A stretch of 64,000 nt of DNA from Sphingobacterium cellulitidis (GTDB lineage Bacteria > Bacteroidota > Bacteroidia > Sphingobacteriales > Sphingobacteriaceae), in assembly GCA_002245855.1 (NCBI GenBank), contig NOUX01000002.1:372001-436000 (forward strand), written 5' to 3'. This document shows positions 1 to 9,631 of the stretch, piece after piece (positions within the stretch are counted from its first letter, which is position 1; every line of letters begins with the position of its first letter). The position numbers and the translations under genes are program-made. The notes beneath the pieces are model-generated. The model had not been told where the DNA came from, ran no database searches, and worked only from the letters and a program-made list of their open reading frames with translations.

Positions 1-1233
1 AATGATTTAAACACACAACTTAGTTATTGGCCAGGATATACAGGGAACAAGCTCGAAGAAGCTGCTTCCTTTACCGAATGGTTATGGTCAATTAAAGACA
101 TCAATAAGGAATTTACCAAACAATATTTCAAAACTGAAGGGCTCAATGTCCCGGGAGTATTGACTCTAAATGGGATTCCTATGGGAGGATGGATTCAATA
201 TTCACTTTCCCCTACCGTAAGTGCTTGGACAGCCCAACATTTCTACTGGCAATGGAAATATAGTATGGATCCCGAATTCTTAAAAAATAGGGCTTACCCG
301 TACATCCAGGATGTTGCAACCTATTTGGAACAAATAACGACCAAAAGAAACGGAAAACGCTATCTTCCTATCAGCTCAAGCCCAGAATATAATGACAACC
401 GGATAGACGCCTGGTTTAAAGATTGGACCAATTTTGACCTAGCACTTGTACATTATCTCTTTGAGTCCGCAGCAGATATCAGCAATGCCATGGGTAAAAA
501 AGATGAAGCCCAGAAATGGCTAAAGATAAGAGCTGAATTTCCTGAATTCGCTCAAGATCAAACCGGATTACTAGTTGCTCCAGGATTTCCTATGGAACAC
601 TCCCACAGACATATGTCGCCTTACATGGCAATTTATCCAATGGGAACACTCGATATCAACTCAGCTAAAGATAAACCTCTTATTGAAAAATCCTTACATC
701 ATTTGGATACCTTAGGAACCAGAGCTTGGGTTGGCTATTCCTTTTCTTGGATGGCAATCCTGCATGCCCGCGGAAAGAATGCGGAATCTGCATTGGACAA
801 CCTTCAAAAGTTTGCCAATAACTTCTGCTCTATCAATTCCTTCCATTTAAATGGTGACCAGAAAGGCGGTCAATTTTCGAATTTTACCTACAGACCGTTC
901 ACCCTTGAAGGGAATTTTGCCTTTGCTCAAGGAATCCATGAACTGATGATCCAAAGCAAACAAGGCTATGTTGAATTGTTGCCTGCAATCCCAAATACAT
1001 GGCAGGATTATTCATTTGAAAATTTGCGATCTGAAGGCGGTTATTTATTCAGCTCTAAAATTGTCGATGGAAAAATAAAACAATTGAAAATCAAAGCTAA
1101 TCACAATGGAACATTGAAACTCAGAGTAGAAAAAAATCTCGTAAACAGTTCGGGAAAAGCATTGAAAAAAGCAAATAATTATTACCATATTCCCTTGAAA
1201 AAAGGCGAAGAGATTCTTTTAAAAGAAGGATAG
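1..1233 (+). CDS. GH95-like glycoside hydrolase, 5' truncated by window edge
   Basis: The frame is open from base 1, so the gene begins outside the window; about 410 C-terminal residues are present. It aligns by eye with the catalytic domain of GH95 (alpha-L-fucosidase/alpha-L-galactosidase, (alpha/alpha)6 barrel). A DLNTQLSYWP segment at the left edge matches the GH95 xINxxMNYWP segment, SSSPEYND carries the presumed general acid Glu, HSHRHMSPYMAIYP matches the RHxSHLxxxYP segment, and TLEGNFAFAQGI matches QIDGNFGxxAG. In the last motif the Asp that serves as general base in characterised GH95 enzymes is Glu here (bases 907-909). It converges on susD and is probably another enzyme of the same utilisation locus. 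Family assignment is good; substrate is unknown and activity is uncertain because of the Asp-to-Glu change. Confidence 0.75.
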   Translation, partial: NDLNTQLSYWPGYTGNKLEEAASFTEWLWSIKDINKEFTKQYFKTEGLNVPGVLTLNGIPMGGWIQYSLSPTVSAWTAQHFYWQWKYSMDPEFLKNRAYPYIQDVATYLEQITTKRNGKRYLPISSSPEYNDNRIDAWFKDWTNFDLALVHYLFESAADISNAMGKKDEAQKWLKIRAEFPEFAQDQTGLLVAPGFPMEHSHRHMSPYMAIYPMGTLDINSAKDKPLIEKSLHHLDTLGTRAWVGYSFSWMAILHARGKNAESALDNLQKFANNFCSINSFHLNGDQKGGQFSNFTYRPFTLEGNFAFAQGIHELMIQSKQGYVELLPAIPNTWQDYSFENLRSEGGYLFSSKIVDGKIKQLKIKANHNGTLKLRVEKNLVNSSGKALKKANNYYHIPLKKGEEILLKEG

Positions 1234-1254
1234 AAATTCATTCTAATTACCTAT

Positions 1255-1288
1255 AAAAAAAGCTGTCAAGTAATTTTGACAGCTTTTT
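1255..1288. terminator. Bidirectional intrinsic terminator between GH95-like gene and susD
   Basis: AGCTGTCAA (1261-1269) and TTGACAGCT (1276-1284) form a 9-bp stem with a 6-nt loop. An A-run lies on the left and a T-run on the right, so it can stop transcription in both directions. It sits between two convergent gene ends. Confidence 0.85.
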
Positions 1289-1310
1289 CTTTGATTCTTA
1301 TATGGGCATA

Positions 1311-2840
1311 CTATTTACCATAATCTGGATTTTGCACTAATTTCCCTTGACTCTTGTCAATCTCCGTTTGTGGCAAAGGCCACTTATAAAACTTAGACTC
1401 GAAGGAATAAGGAATGATACCATCATTCACATTATTTAATACATCTTCAGCAATCTTCCATCGTTTTAAATCATAGTATCGCAATCCTTCAAAAGCCAAT
1501 TCTATTCTACGTTCTTTCCTTAATCGTTCTCTAAATTGTTCTTTAGATAATCCTGTAGGCAAGTTAGGCATGCCTGCCCGCTTTCGAACAAGGTTGATAT
1601 AAGAATAGGCTTTACTGCTAGCACCGTTGAGTTCATTTTCAATTTCGGCAGCATGCAACAAAACATCGCCATATCGCAACATCACCCAATCTTGCTGGCT
1701 TCGCGTTGCATAGCCATAAGGCACCAAATCCGGTGTCAGAAATTTCTTTAATCCAAAACCTGTTGGAGCTCCATTGGATGGTCGATGCGTTTTCCCATCT
1801 GGCCAAACAACTGTGCCCTTAAATATAGTTTTCCCTAATCTGGGATCCCTATTTTTGAACGGATCATTCGCATCTGTCAATGGTGAAACCCCATAAGCCA
1901 ATCCATCTGTATAATCATATGCATCCACTAAATTTTTCAATGGACTTACCACAACCCAATCCCCATACCACATATCCATTTCGGTAGAATTGTTTGGCGC
2001 TAAGAAGTTAATGGAAAATAAAATCTCATTACTACTTTTTTGAGTTGCATCCTTAAAAGGACCTTCATAATTTGCGTCCAAACTATACAACCCTTTGCTA
2101 ATGATCGCATTGGCAACTTGCTCAGCTTCTTTCATTTTCGCTAAATCCGCAGCGGTTTTTGACGTGAAACTATCATTCATCAAAACCCTGAGCTTCAATG
2201 CCTGAGCAGAAGATCGAACAGCATGTCCCGGTTTCGACAAATAGGATACATCATCAAGTGTCGCAATAGATTCATCCAAATCTTTTATTATCTGCGCATA
2301 GATATTTTTACTATCTGTTTTTTCCTGGAATTGAGTTTCCAAATCCAATGGCTCAGTCACCAATGGAACAGATCCATAAAACATATATAATTGGAAATTA
2401 TAAAAAGCTCGAATAAATTTGGCTTCGGCTTCATAGTTCTTACGGTCCACATCCGAAATATCAGCCATGCTATATTCACTTAAATTCTTCAAAAAGATGT
2501 TTACTCTCGCAATTCCTCTGTAAGAAGTTGAATAAATCGTAGAGATATAGCCCCCAGTTGTGGAAGATATATTTCCTTGAGCGATATTGCTGCTATTATC
2601 GTAATTGTGCTGCCCATAACCATTATCCGTGATGTTGTCAAAATTTGGAGCACCATATGAATACTGACTAGCTTGCAAGGTTGCATATACAGCTGTCAAT
2701 GCAGATTCTACATCGCCTTTGGTTTTCCAAAATGAACTTGGGGATAACTTATCGGTGGGGTTCTTATCAAGATAATCCGAACATGAACCCAATGAAAGGG
2801 CTAAAGCTGGGATTAATAAATATTTATATCTGAATTTCAT
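1311..2840 (-). CDS. SusD/RagB family nutrient-binding outer membrane lipoprotein
   Basis: Surface glycan-binding lipoprotein that acts as a lid on its SusC transporter. The 509 residues begin with a lipoprotein signal peptide whose lipobox LGSC places the lipidated Cys at residue 20, followed by DYLDKNPTD, typical of SusD N-termini. The C-terminal part has the SusD signature YGDVLLHAAEIENEL, then FRERLRKERRIELAFEGLRYYDLKRW and a terminal PLPQTEID. Length is normal for the family. It lies 17 bp downstream of susC on the same strand and is surely cotranscribed. The glycan specificity cannot be read from the sequence; the GH95 neighbours suggest fucosylated or L-galactosylated material. Confidence 0.95.
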   Translation of the reverse strand: MKFRYKYLLIPALALSLGSCSDYLDKNPTDKLSPSSFWKTKGDVESALTAVYATLQASQYSYGAPNFDNITDNGYGQHNYDNSSNIAQGNISSTTGGYISTIYSTSYRGIARVNIFLKNLSEYSMADISDVDRKNYEAEAKFIRAFYNFQLYMFYGSVPLVTEPLDLETQFQEKTDSKNIYAQIIKDLDESIATLDDVSYLSKPGHAVRSSAQALKLRVLMNDSFTSKTAADLAKMKEAEQVANAIISKGLYSLDANYEGPFKDATQKSSNEILFSINFLAPNNSTEMDMWYGDWVVVSPLKNLVDAYDYTDGLAYGVSPLTDANDPFKNRDPRLGKTIFKGTVVWPDGKTHRPSNGAPTGFGLKKFLTPDLVPYGYATRSQQDWVMLRYGDVLLHAAEIENELNGASSKAYSYINLVRKRAGMPNLPTGLSKEQFRERLRKERRIELAFEGLRYYDLKRWKIAEDVLNNVNDGIIPYSFESKFYKWPLPQTEIDKSQGKLVQNPDYGK

Positions 2841-2857
2841 AATAATCTATTTTAGGG

Positions 2858-5800
2858 TTATAAACTAAGTTGAAGACCAAAAGAGTAAATCTTATTTTGA
2901 GGATAATTCAAAAAGTTTCCATTACCTGTACGCTCAGGATCCAAACCTGGATAATCCGTCATGGTAAACAAATTGTCTCCTGAAAAATAGGCTCTCACCT
3001 TGCTCAATTTTAATTTGTTGGTCAAAGTCTCTGGGAAAGTATATCCTACAACCAAATTCTTAAACCTTAGGAAGCTGGCATCTTTTAAGTAATAAGATGA
3101 GTTTCGGGTAATTTTTTCACCTCCATCCCAACCCCAGTATATTCTTGGCATCGTTTGCGACGGATTCTCTTCAGTCCAACGATTTCTCCAGTCTACTGTA
3201 GGCACAGCACCCTGTACAAATGGAATAGTCCCCCAATTGTTTACAAATACATCCCGCTTATAAACCCCTTGGAAGAAGGCCGAAATATCTATCCCTTTCC
3301 AACTTGCTCCAATATTGAAGGAATACTCAAATTTTGGAAATGGATTCCCTATAATGATTCGGTCATCATTATCAATCTTGTTATCATTATTCTGATCCTT
3401 ATATTTTATATCACCCGGTAAGGTTTTATCGTTGAACTGTTTTGGTGAATTATCAATCTCGCTTTGAGATTGAAAAATACCATCCATTTCTAGCATGTAG
3501 AAGCTATCGTAAGGTAATCCTTCACGTTTCATGGTATAACCTGAGATTTCTTCAGCTCCAAAAGTGACTAACTTATTTTTGAACTTATCAATCATAAAGC
3601 CGAAATCATAAGCTAATCCTTCCATCGCTCCAGACTTAACCGTATTTCGATAACCTACATTCAGTTCAATTCCGGTATTCTCCATCACTCCTCTATTGAC
3701 ATAAGGCGCCGATAGACCTACTAAATCAGTCAACTGAGAAAGTCTTAAAATATCGGATGTCGTTTTGCGGTACCAGTCTGCTGTAATTGTCAATCCATTG
3801 AAGATGGCTAAGTCTACCCCAATATCCGTGGATTTAGTAGTTTCCCATTTGATATTCTGATTGGCTAAACCTAACTGGGCAACCCCTGGAATTAAGGTGG
3901 CATTATCAAATGAATAAGCTCCGGTTAACTCCAAAATACTTTGGTAAGGATAGAGTCCAATATTTTGATTTCCTAATATCCCGTATGAACCCCTGATTTT
4001 AAAATCATTTAACCAGGTCCAATTATTCTCACGAATAAATGGTTCATCTGAAACTCTCCATCCTGCAGAGATGGATGGAAAAGCTCCCCATCTATTCTCA
4101 GGATTCAAACGGCTGGTCCCATCGTATCGAACATTCAATTCCAATAAATACCGATTCAGATAATCATAGCCTACACGTCCAAATAGGGATTGAATCGCCC
4201 ATTCCTCAGTATAACCTCCTGCCGTTTGGACTGCTGCACTTCCTGCATTCAATTCTTGAAGGTCATTGTTCAGGTACTGCTCTCTATACCCACTTAAATT
4301 TTCAAACTTGGAATTCTCCTGGCTATAACCGAATTGTAATTTTAAATTATGCTTCTCCTGAAAACTAGTTTCATATAATAAATAAGAATATAAATTGGTA
4401 TAAATCCTTTGCTCCGAACGATTAGCCAAACCTTTTCCACCTGTATCCAGGTTCGTCATAAATTCACCAGTATGGTAATTGTATAATGGAACTACAGGTC
4501 TCCAATCTTTATTTCGGTAAAAATCTCCGTTTACAGCAAACTTGCTGTACCATGAAAGTCCTTTAAATAGCTTTACATTGGTCCATGCCTGTAAATTACC
4601 GGTATAGTCCCGAAGCCTATTCATTACACCATTTTCAGCGATAGCAAGTGGATTTTTATTATTGCTTTCAAACACATAGGCTTTGTAAGCATATCGACCA
4701 CTGCCATCAGGAAGATATGGACCATAGGTCGGTGCTTGCGCTAAGGTTGATAAAAAGATATCTGTACCACCTGATCTTGAGCTGTTTTTTACCCCGTGTT
4801 TGAAGGAAAGATTGGTCCCAAAGGTGATAAAACTATTTATATCTGAAGTAATGTTCGACCTGAAATTATAACGCTGAAAATCAAAACCTTTCATCGTTCC
4901 AGGTTGATCTACATAGCCTAGGGAAACATTATACTTTGTTTTCCCTTCACCCCCATTGAATGTCAAGTAATGGTTTTGTACAAAGGCCGGATCAAACATC
5001 ACATCTACCCAATCCGTATTAGGATATTGATTTCTATCCGTAGCATTTCTATAAGCATCAATTATCTCTTGAGGATACAGTCCACTTGGAAGATTAGAGT
5101 TTTTCTTGGCCTCATTCCATAGCTCCATGTATTCTACTGAGTTTGTAATAAACTCAGGCATCTTGGTCACTTCATGGACATTTAATCCAAGTTGATAATC
5201 CACCTTTGTTCTCCCGGAAACTCCTGATTTTGTAGTTACGATAATAACCCCATTGGCTGCTCTAGAGCCATAAATGGAAGCTGATGCTGCATCTTTTAGA
5301 ACGGAGATGTTCTCGATGTCATTTGGATTAAGATCCGAAAGTCTGCCTTCAACCCCATCAATAAGAACCAATGGATTGGAACCAGCACCACTGAAAGTAC
5401 CCTGGCCACGAACGCGAATGGATAATCCTTCTTCACCAGGTTGTCCTGAGTTTTGTACGACCCTAACCCCAGGCATCTTTCCCTGCAACATGGATCCAGC
5501 ATCTGTAACGGGTCTTTTTGTTAATTCATCACCCCCAACAGTGGCCACTGCACCTGTTAAATTGACTTTCTTTTGTTGTCCAAAACCTACAACCACCACC
5601 TCATCGATCTCTTCATCCTTGCTCAACATTTGAACATTTAAAGGACTCGAAGAGGTTACGGTAAGGGTTTGTGGCTCATAGCCAACTCCTGAAAATTGGA
5701 TTTTGTCATTAATCTTTGCTGTGATGCTAAACTCTCCCGAGCTATTGCTCGAAACAACCGCATCACTACTCAAATTTTTCACCGTGATTCCCGGTATGGA

Positions 5801-5929
5801 TACAGACTCCTTATTGGTAACTTTTCCCGTTACCTGAACCTGCTCCTGAGCCAGTGCATTTAAAATGGTCGATAATAAAATGACCATATTAAGCATGGCA
5901 ATTTTGCCTAGCTTGATTACTTTCCTCAT
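2858..5929 (-). CDS. SusC/RagA family TonB-linked outer membrane transporter
   Basis: TonB-dependent porin for oligosaccharide import across the outer membrane. The frame opens at 5959, but the Met at 5929 (MRKVIKLGK) starts a normal signal peptide ending near ALA-QEQ, so I chose it (1023 aa). Order: a carboxypeptidase-regulatory-like domain (about residues 30-105), a TonB-box-like EIDEVVVVGFG, the plug domain with QGKMPGVRV, LVLIDGVEG and the SusC hallmark LKDAASASIYGSRAANGVIIVTTK, then a long beta-barrel ending in the C-terminal aromatic strand YSFGLQLSL. It precedes susD. A possible TAATTTTG -7 box lies about 60 bp upstream of the start. Confidence 0.96.
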   Translation of the reverse strand: MRKVIKLGKIAMLNMVILLSTILNALAQEQVQVTGKVTNKESVSIPGITVKNLSSDAVVSSNSSGEFSITAKINDKIQFSGVGYEPQTLTVTSSSPLNVQMLSKDEEIDEVVVVGFGQQKKVNLTGAVATVGGDELTKRPVTDAGSMLQGKMPGVRVVQNSGQPGEEGLSIRVRGQGTFSGAGSNPLVLIDGVEGRLSDLNPNDIENISVLKDAASASIYGSRAANGVIIVTTKSGVSGRTKVDYQLGLNVHEVTKMPEFITNSVEYMELWNEAKKNSNLPSGLYPQEIIDAYRNATDRNQYPNTDWVDVMFDPAFVQNHYLTFNGGEGKTKYNVSLGYVDQPGTMKGFDFQRYNFRSNITSDINSFITFGTNLSFKHGVKNSSRSGGTDIFLSTLAQAPTYGPYLPDGSGRYAYKAYVFESNNKNPLAIAENGVMNRLRDYTGNLQAWTNVKLFKGLSWYSKFAVNGDFYRNKDWRPVVPLYNYHTGEFMTNLDTGGKGLANRSEQRIYTNLYSYLLYETSFQEKHNLKLQFGYSQENSKFENLSGYREQYLNNDLQELNAGSAAVQTAGGYTEEWAIQSLFGRVGYDYLNRYLLELNVRYDGTSRLNPENRWGAFPSISAGWRVSDEPFIRENNWTWLNDFKIRGSYGILGNQNIGLYPYQSILELTGAYSFDNATLIPGVAQLGLANQNIKWETTKSTDIGVDLAIFNGLTITADWYRKTTSDILRLSQLTDLVGLSAPYVNRGVMENTGIELNVGYRNTVKSGAMEGLAYDFGFMIDKFKNKLVTFGAEEISGYTMKREGLPYDSFYMLEMDGIFQSQSEIDNSPKQFNDKTLPGDIKYKDQNNDNKIDNDDRIIIGNPFPKFEYSFNIGASWKGIDISAFFQGVYKRDVFVNNWGTIPFVQGAVPTVDWRNRWTEENPSQTMPRIYWGWDGGEKITRNSSYYLKDASFLRFKNLVVGYTFPETLTNKLKLSKVRAYFSGDNLFTMTDYPGLDPERTGNGNFLNYPQNKIYSFGLQLSL

Positions 5930-5989
5930 GTTATTTGAATTAGGTTTATTTAACCCCAAAATACATCAAAAAGTAACCCTGCTTTGCCT

Positions 5990-5997
5990 CAAAATTA
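5990..5997 (-). promoter_or_regulatory. Candidate -7 element upstream of susC
   Basis: On the minus strand this reads TAATTTTG, an exact match to the Bacteroidota -7 consensus TAnnTTTG. No matching TTG lies 19-21 bp further upstream. The site is in the 125-bp gap between the GH95 gene stop and the chosen susC start. Confidence 0.4.
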
Positions 5998-6054
5998 CCA
6001 TCAATTAATCCTATATTAACCGAAATAAGGCTATACAACTAGCTAAAATACTCG

Positions 6055-8490
6055 CTATATTTTATTAAGTTTCAATAACTTGCCAGCCTCCAATCGCACT
6101 AACCTTTCTTTTCCCAGATAACTAATTTTCACTTCTTTATTGGACTTCGATTTTAAACCCACTTCCAGCAATTTATGGTTATCCCAAACCATGGAAACTT
6201 CAATTGCTCCACGAGCAACCAATCCACTTATTTTTCCTTTTTTCCAGGCTGAAGGCAAAGCTGGCAATAAATCGATGCTACCATCATGGCTTTGCAATAA
6301 CATCTCAGCCACTCCCGCTATGACGCCAAAGTTACCATCGATTTGAAAGGGTGGACAGGCATCAAAAAGATTATAATATGTCCCCCCACCAGCTGAATAT
6401 TTGGTTCCAGTATCATCTGTCGGTCGCAATTGTTTATTTAATAATTCAAGACTCTTTTCTGCATTTTTTAATCTCGCCCAAAGGGATATCTTCCATGCAT
6501 AAGTCCAGCCAACACCATCATCCCCACGAGCAAGCAAGGATTTCTCCACAGCCTTCGCCAATTCTGGAGTCTTTTTCAAGGTGATTTCCGAAGCTGGATA
6601 AAACGCAAATAAATGTGATAAATGTCGATGCGTTGGCTCTGCTTCAGCATAGGGCTCTGCCCACTCCATCAAACGACCATCAGGACCAATCTTGGATAAT
6701 AATAATTTCTGTTGAGCAGCCTGAATTTCCTTTAGTATTTCGGAATCTTCTGCTTTCAGCAGTTTAGAAGCATGGATGATGTTCAAAAACAAATTATCAA
6801 TGACCTGTTGATCATGGGTCGGTCCCATGCTGATTTGTGCCCTGGTGCCATCCGCAGCAATAAAAGTATTTTCAGGTGATGGCGATGGACCAGAAACTAA
6901 CTTCCCTGATTTGGGATCTGTCACCAACCAATCCAAATAAAATTGGGCTGCACCTAAGAGAACTGGATAGGCTTTTTTCAAATATTCTAAATCCTCCGTA
7001 AATAAATAATGTTCCCAAATATGCTGCGCTAACCAGGCACTTGCCCCAATATGCATCCCCCAACTTGCACTTTCGCCAGGAGCGGTATAACCCCATACAT
7101 TGGTTATCGGATGCACCACCCAACCTGACATCCCATACTGGGTTTTTGCAGTATGTCCGCCTGGAATAACCAAAGATTCTATAAATTCTAATAAGGGTTT
7201 ATGGGATTCTGAAAGATTGCTGACCTCCGCAGGCCAATAATTCATCTGAACATTGATGTCTGTGTGATAATCACCATTCCAAGGAGTTTGAATTTTATTT
7301 GCCCAAATCCCTTGCAAATTTGCCGGCAAGCCCCCCTCTCGAGAGGATGAAAGCAATAAATACCGGCCAAATTGAAAATAAAGAGGTATTAAGACCTGCT
7401 CATTCCCTGTTTTTGCATTCTTGATTAATAATTCATTGGTCGGAAGATCATTCATTCCATCTCCCAATGAAAAATCTACCCGCTTCATGAACTTACTAAA
7501 ATCAGCAATATGCCGCTCTAATAATTGGGCATAGCTTTTCTTCCCTACCCCTACATTGATCTCATCCAATTCCTTTAAATAATTGCGATTTAGATAAGTA
7601 GGATATTCTAGTTTATGATTGGTTTTAGCGGTAATTATAAGGGTAACCTCATCAGCAGCTTCGATGCTGATTTTATCCCCATTTTCCTTTAATTTTCCGC
7701 CTTTTATTTGAGGGATAATAGAACTTTTATACAGCATACCTTGCTGACCATTCCCGTCATTTAATTCCCCCTCCATAATCATAACCTGATTTTCAATACG
7801 GGTTTTAAATCGCTCAGGACGATTTAAGGAATATTCAAAGCTAATCTTTGATTTTTTATCCGCCTTGAAATTGATGATAATGGCCTGATCGGGATGGCTG
7901 ACAAAGATTGTCCGCTTATAATTAACCGCATTCTGTTGATAATCAACAGTTGCAATACCATTCATTAAATTTAATTCCCGTTTATAATTTTTGTAAGCAG
8001 ATTTCTCCTTAAAATCTATCCAAAGGTCACCCATGGTTTGAAAGCATCCGAAGGGAACATTGGCACCATTGCCACTTCCAGATCCCTTGCCATTCGTAAT
8101 TTGGGTTTTATTGGTAAGATCAGTAGCTTCCTTAAACTTCTTTTCAAATAGTAACTCCCGAATCTGAGATAGATGTTTAGAGGCTTCCGGATTATCGGAA
8201 TCTGCATAACTTCCACTCCATAAGGACATCTCGTTCAATTGAATTCTTTCCTGATTTACATCCCCAAATACCATGATCCCTAAGGAACCATTTCCAAGAG
8301 GAAGAGCTTTCAGCCATTCTTCATCGCTTACCCAGCCATCTGGATTATCTTTCACTGTAGAATTTGCTGGTTCAGCATACCAAATACGGTTAGGACCTTG
8401 CTCCTGACTCCAGCCATGGAGAAAAAATAAACTCGCTATGGCTATTAATAAAACCTTTTTACGGAATGGAAATCTTCTGAATCTTAACAT
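6055..8490 (-). CDS. GH95 alpha-L-fucosidase-type glycoside hydrolase
   Basis: Secreted inverting exo-glycosidase removing alpha-L-fucose (or in some members alpha-L-galactose). The frame opens at 8553, but the Met at 8490 gives a clean signal peptide (MLRFRRFPFRKK, hydrophobic core, cut near WSQ), so 811 aa are annotated. The N-terminal domain has IWYAEPA, LPLGNGSLGIMVFGD and ERIQLNEMSLWSG, all typical of GH95. The catalytic barrel has NGDYHTDINVQMNYWPAEV, SPSPENTF (general acid Glu), THRHLSHLFAFYP and PPFQIDGNFG (general base Asp), so the active site looks intact. The His of YHTDIN appears to sit where fucosidases keep His and some L-galactosidases have Thr; that residue match is from memory. 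It reads in the same direction as susC-susD and is divergent from the AraC gene. Confidence 0.92.
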   Translation of the reverse strand: MLRFRRFPFRKKVLLIAIASLFFLHGWSQEQGPNRIWYAEPANSTVKDNPDGWVSDEEWLKALPLGNGSLGIMVFGDVNQERIQLNEMSLWSGSYADSDNPEASKHLSQIRELLFEKKFKEATDLTNKTQITNGKGSGSGNGANVPFGCFQTMGDLWIDFKEKSAYKNYKRELNLMNGIATVDYQQNAVNYKRTIFVSHPDQAIIINFKADKKSKISFEYSLNRPERFKTRIENQVMIMEGELNDGNGQQGMLYKSSIIPQIKGGKLKENGDKISIEAADEVTLIITAKTNHKLEYPTYLNRNYLKELDEINVGVGKKSYAQLLERHIADFSKFMKRVDFSLGDGMNDLPTNELLIKNAKTGNEQVLIPLYFQFGRYLLLSSSREGGLPANLQGIWANKIQTPWNGDYHTDINVQMNYWPAEVSNLSESHKPLLEFIESLVIPGGHTAKTQYGMSGWVVHPITNVWGYTAPGESASWGMHIGASAWLAQHIWEHYLFTEDLEYLKKAYPVLLGAAQFYLDWLVTDPKSGKLVSGPSPSPENTFIAADGTRAQISMGPTHDQQVIDNLFLNIIHASKLLKAEDSEILKEIQAAQQKLLLSKIGPDGRLMEWAEPYAEAEPTHRHLSHLFAFYPASEITLKKTPELAKAVEKSLLARGDDGVGWTYAWKISLWARLKNAEKSLELLNKQLRPTDDTGTKYSAGGGTYYNLFDACPPFQIDGNFGVIAGVAEMLLQSHDGSIDLLPALPSAWKKGKISGLVARGAIEVSMVWDNHKLLEVGLKSKSNKEVKISYLGKERLVRLEAGKLLKLNKI

Positions 8491-8705
8491 AAGGTTATAA
8501 TTGAGAATAATCCGATTAATTCGGATTACGGAATAATCAAAAATAACGCTCATTCCACTTCTTCATTAAAATTGAATTAACCAGATTGCATACAATATTA
8601 ACAATTTAGATACTTTGGGCATTTAAATGCATTTTAACAAGCAATATCTTGTTTTGAGGTTGACAATTCCTTAATTTCAAAAAACATCACCTATTAATTC
8701 AAAAC

Positions 8706-9587
8706 ATGAAGCCCAAATTTGACCGCATATTAAGTCAGCTTGATAATGAAGTGTATAAATTTCGACACTTTAGCGATCAATTGTTCTCCACAAATTTTCA
8801 CTTTCATAAAGAAATTCAAATTAACTATATCCAAGAAGGTAGTGGTCAACGAGTTATAGGAGACAACATTTCAAACTTTGAGAAGGATGAATTAACATTA
8901 TTGGGTTCCAATCTTCCACATGTTTGGTATTCCAATCAACCGAGCCAACCCGATGAAAAGCAAGCCATGTCAATTACGCTTTTTATTGATGTGGAGAAAT
9001 GCCTCCAGATTTTAGAGCAATTGCAAGAAACCCATAATATCAGAAGTTTCTTCAACCAAATGGAGCGTGGTGTGATTTTCACTGGTAAAAGTAAAGCCCA
9101 ATTGACCAAGTTATTATTCGCAATCAATGAAGCCGAGAACCTGGAAAGAACCATTTACTTTTTACAACTATTGAATCAGCTGACCAAGACAGAGGATTTT
9201 CAATATATCTCCAGCACTTCCTATAGAAATCGATACTCATCGCAAGAGTTTAAAGGAAATCAAATCGACCATATCATCCGCTTTGTATTGGAGAATTATA
9301 ACAAGGATATTAAATTGGATGAGGCCGCTGAAATGGCAAATATGACTAAACAAGCATTTTGTAGGTTCTTTAAAGCCAGAACCCAAAAAAGTTTCATCCA
9401 ATTTGTGAATGAAACCCGAATAAGCATCGCCTGTCAGGAAATCATGAAAAATGACAATCTAATCAGCAATGTGGCTTATGATTGTGGTTTTTCAAGCCTT
9501 TCTAATTTTAATAAAATCTTCAAATCTATCAAGGGTATTACACCTAGACAGTTTAAAGAACGATTGATAGGAAAAAATGAAGCTTAA
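8706..9587 (+). CDS. AraC family transcriptional regulator
   Basis: The 293-residue protein has an N-terminal cupin-like sensor part (about residues 20-110, with FHFHKEIQINYIQEGSGQRVIG and SNLPHVWYSN) and a C-terminal AraC DNA-binding domain of two helix-turn-helices (about residues 185-290). The signature is visible in ISNVAYDCGFSSLSNFNKIFKSIKGITPRQF. It is divergent from the GH95 gene across a 215-bp gap, so it is the likely local regulator of the glycan locus. The cupin type is common in sugar-responsive AraC proteins. The ligand is unknown; a fucose-related sugar is an inference from the neighbours. Confidence 0.92.
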   Translation: MKPKFDRILSQLDNEVYKFRHFSDQLFSTNFHFHKEIQINYIQEGSGQRVIGDNISNFEKDELTLLGSNLPHVWYSNQPSQPDEKQAMSITLFIDVEKCLQILEQLQETHNIRSFFNQMERGVIFTGKSKAQLTKLLFAINEAENLERTIYFLQLLNQLTKTEDFQYISSTSYRNRYSSQEFKGNQIDHIIRFVLENYNKDIKLDEAAEMANMTKQAFCRFFKARTQKSFIQFVNETRISIACQEIMKNDNLISNVAYDCGFSSLSNFNKIFKSIKGITPRQFKERLIGKNEA

Positions 9588-9631
9588 GGCATTCAATAAA
9601 TTACCTCAAGCTTCAATTCCAAAATATGCTT

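Noticed and set aside
5274..5633. 119-codon plus-strand ORF within susC
   Set aside because: Complete overlap with the conserved plug domain of SusC in the other strand; a shadow frame.
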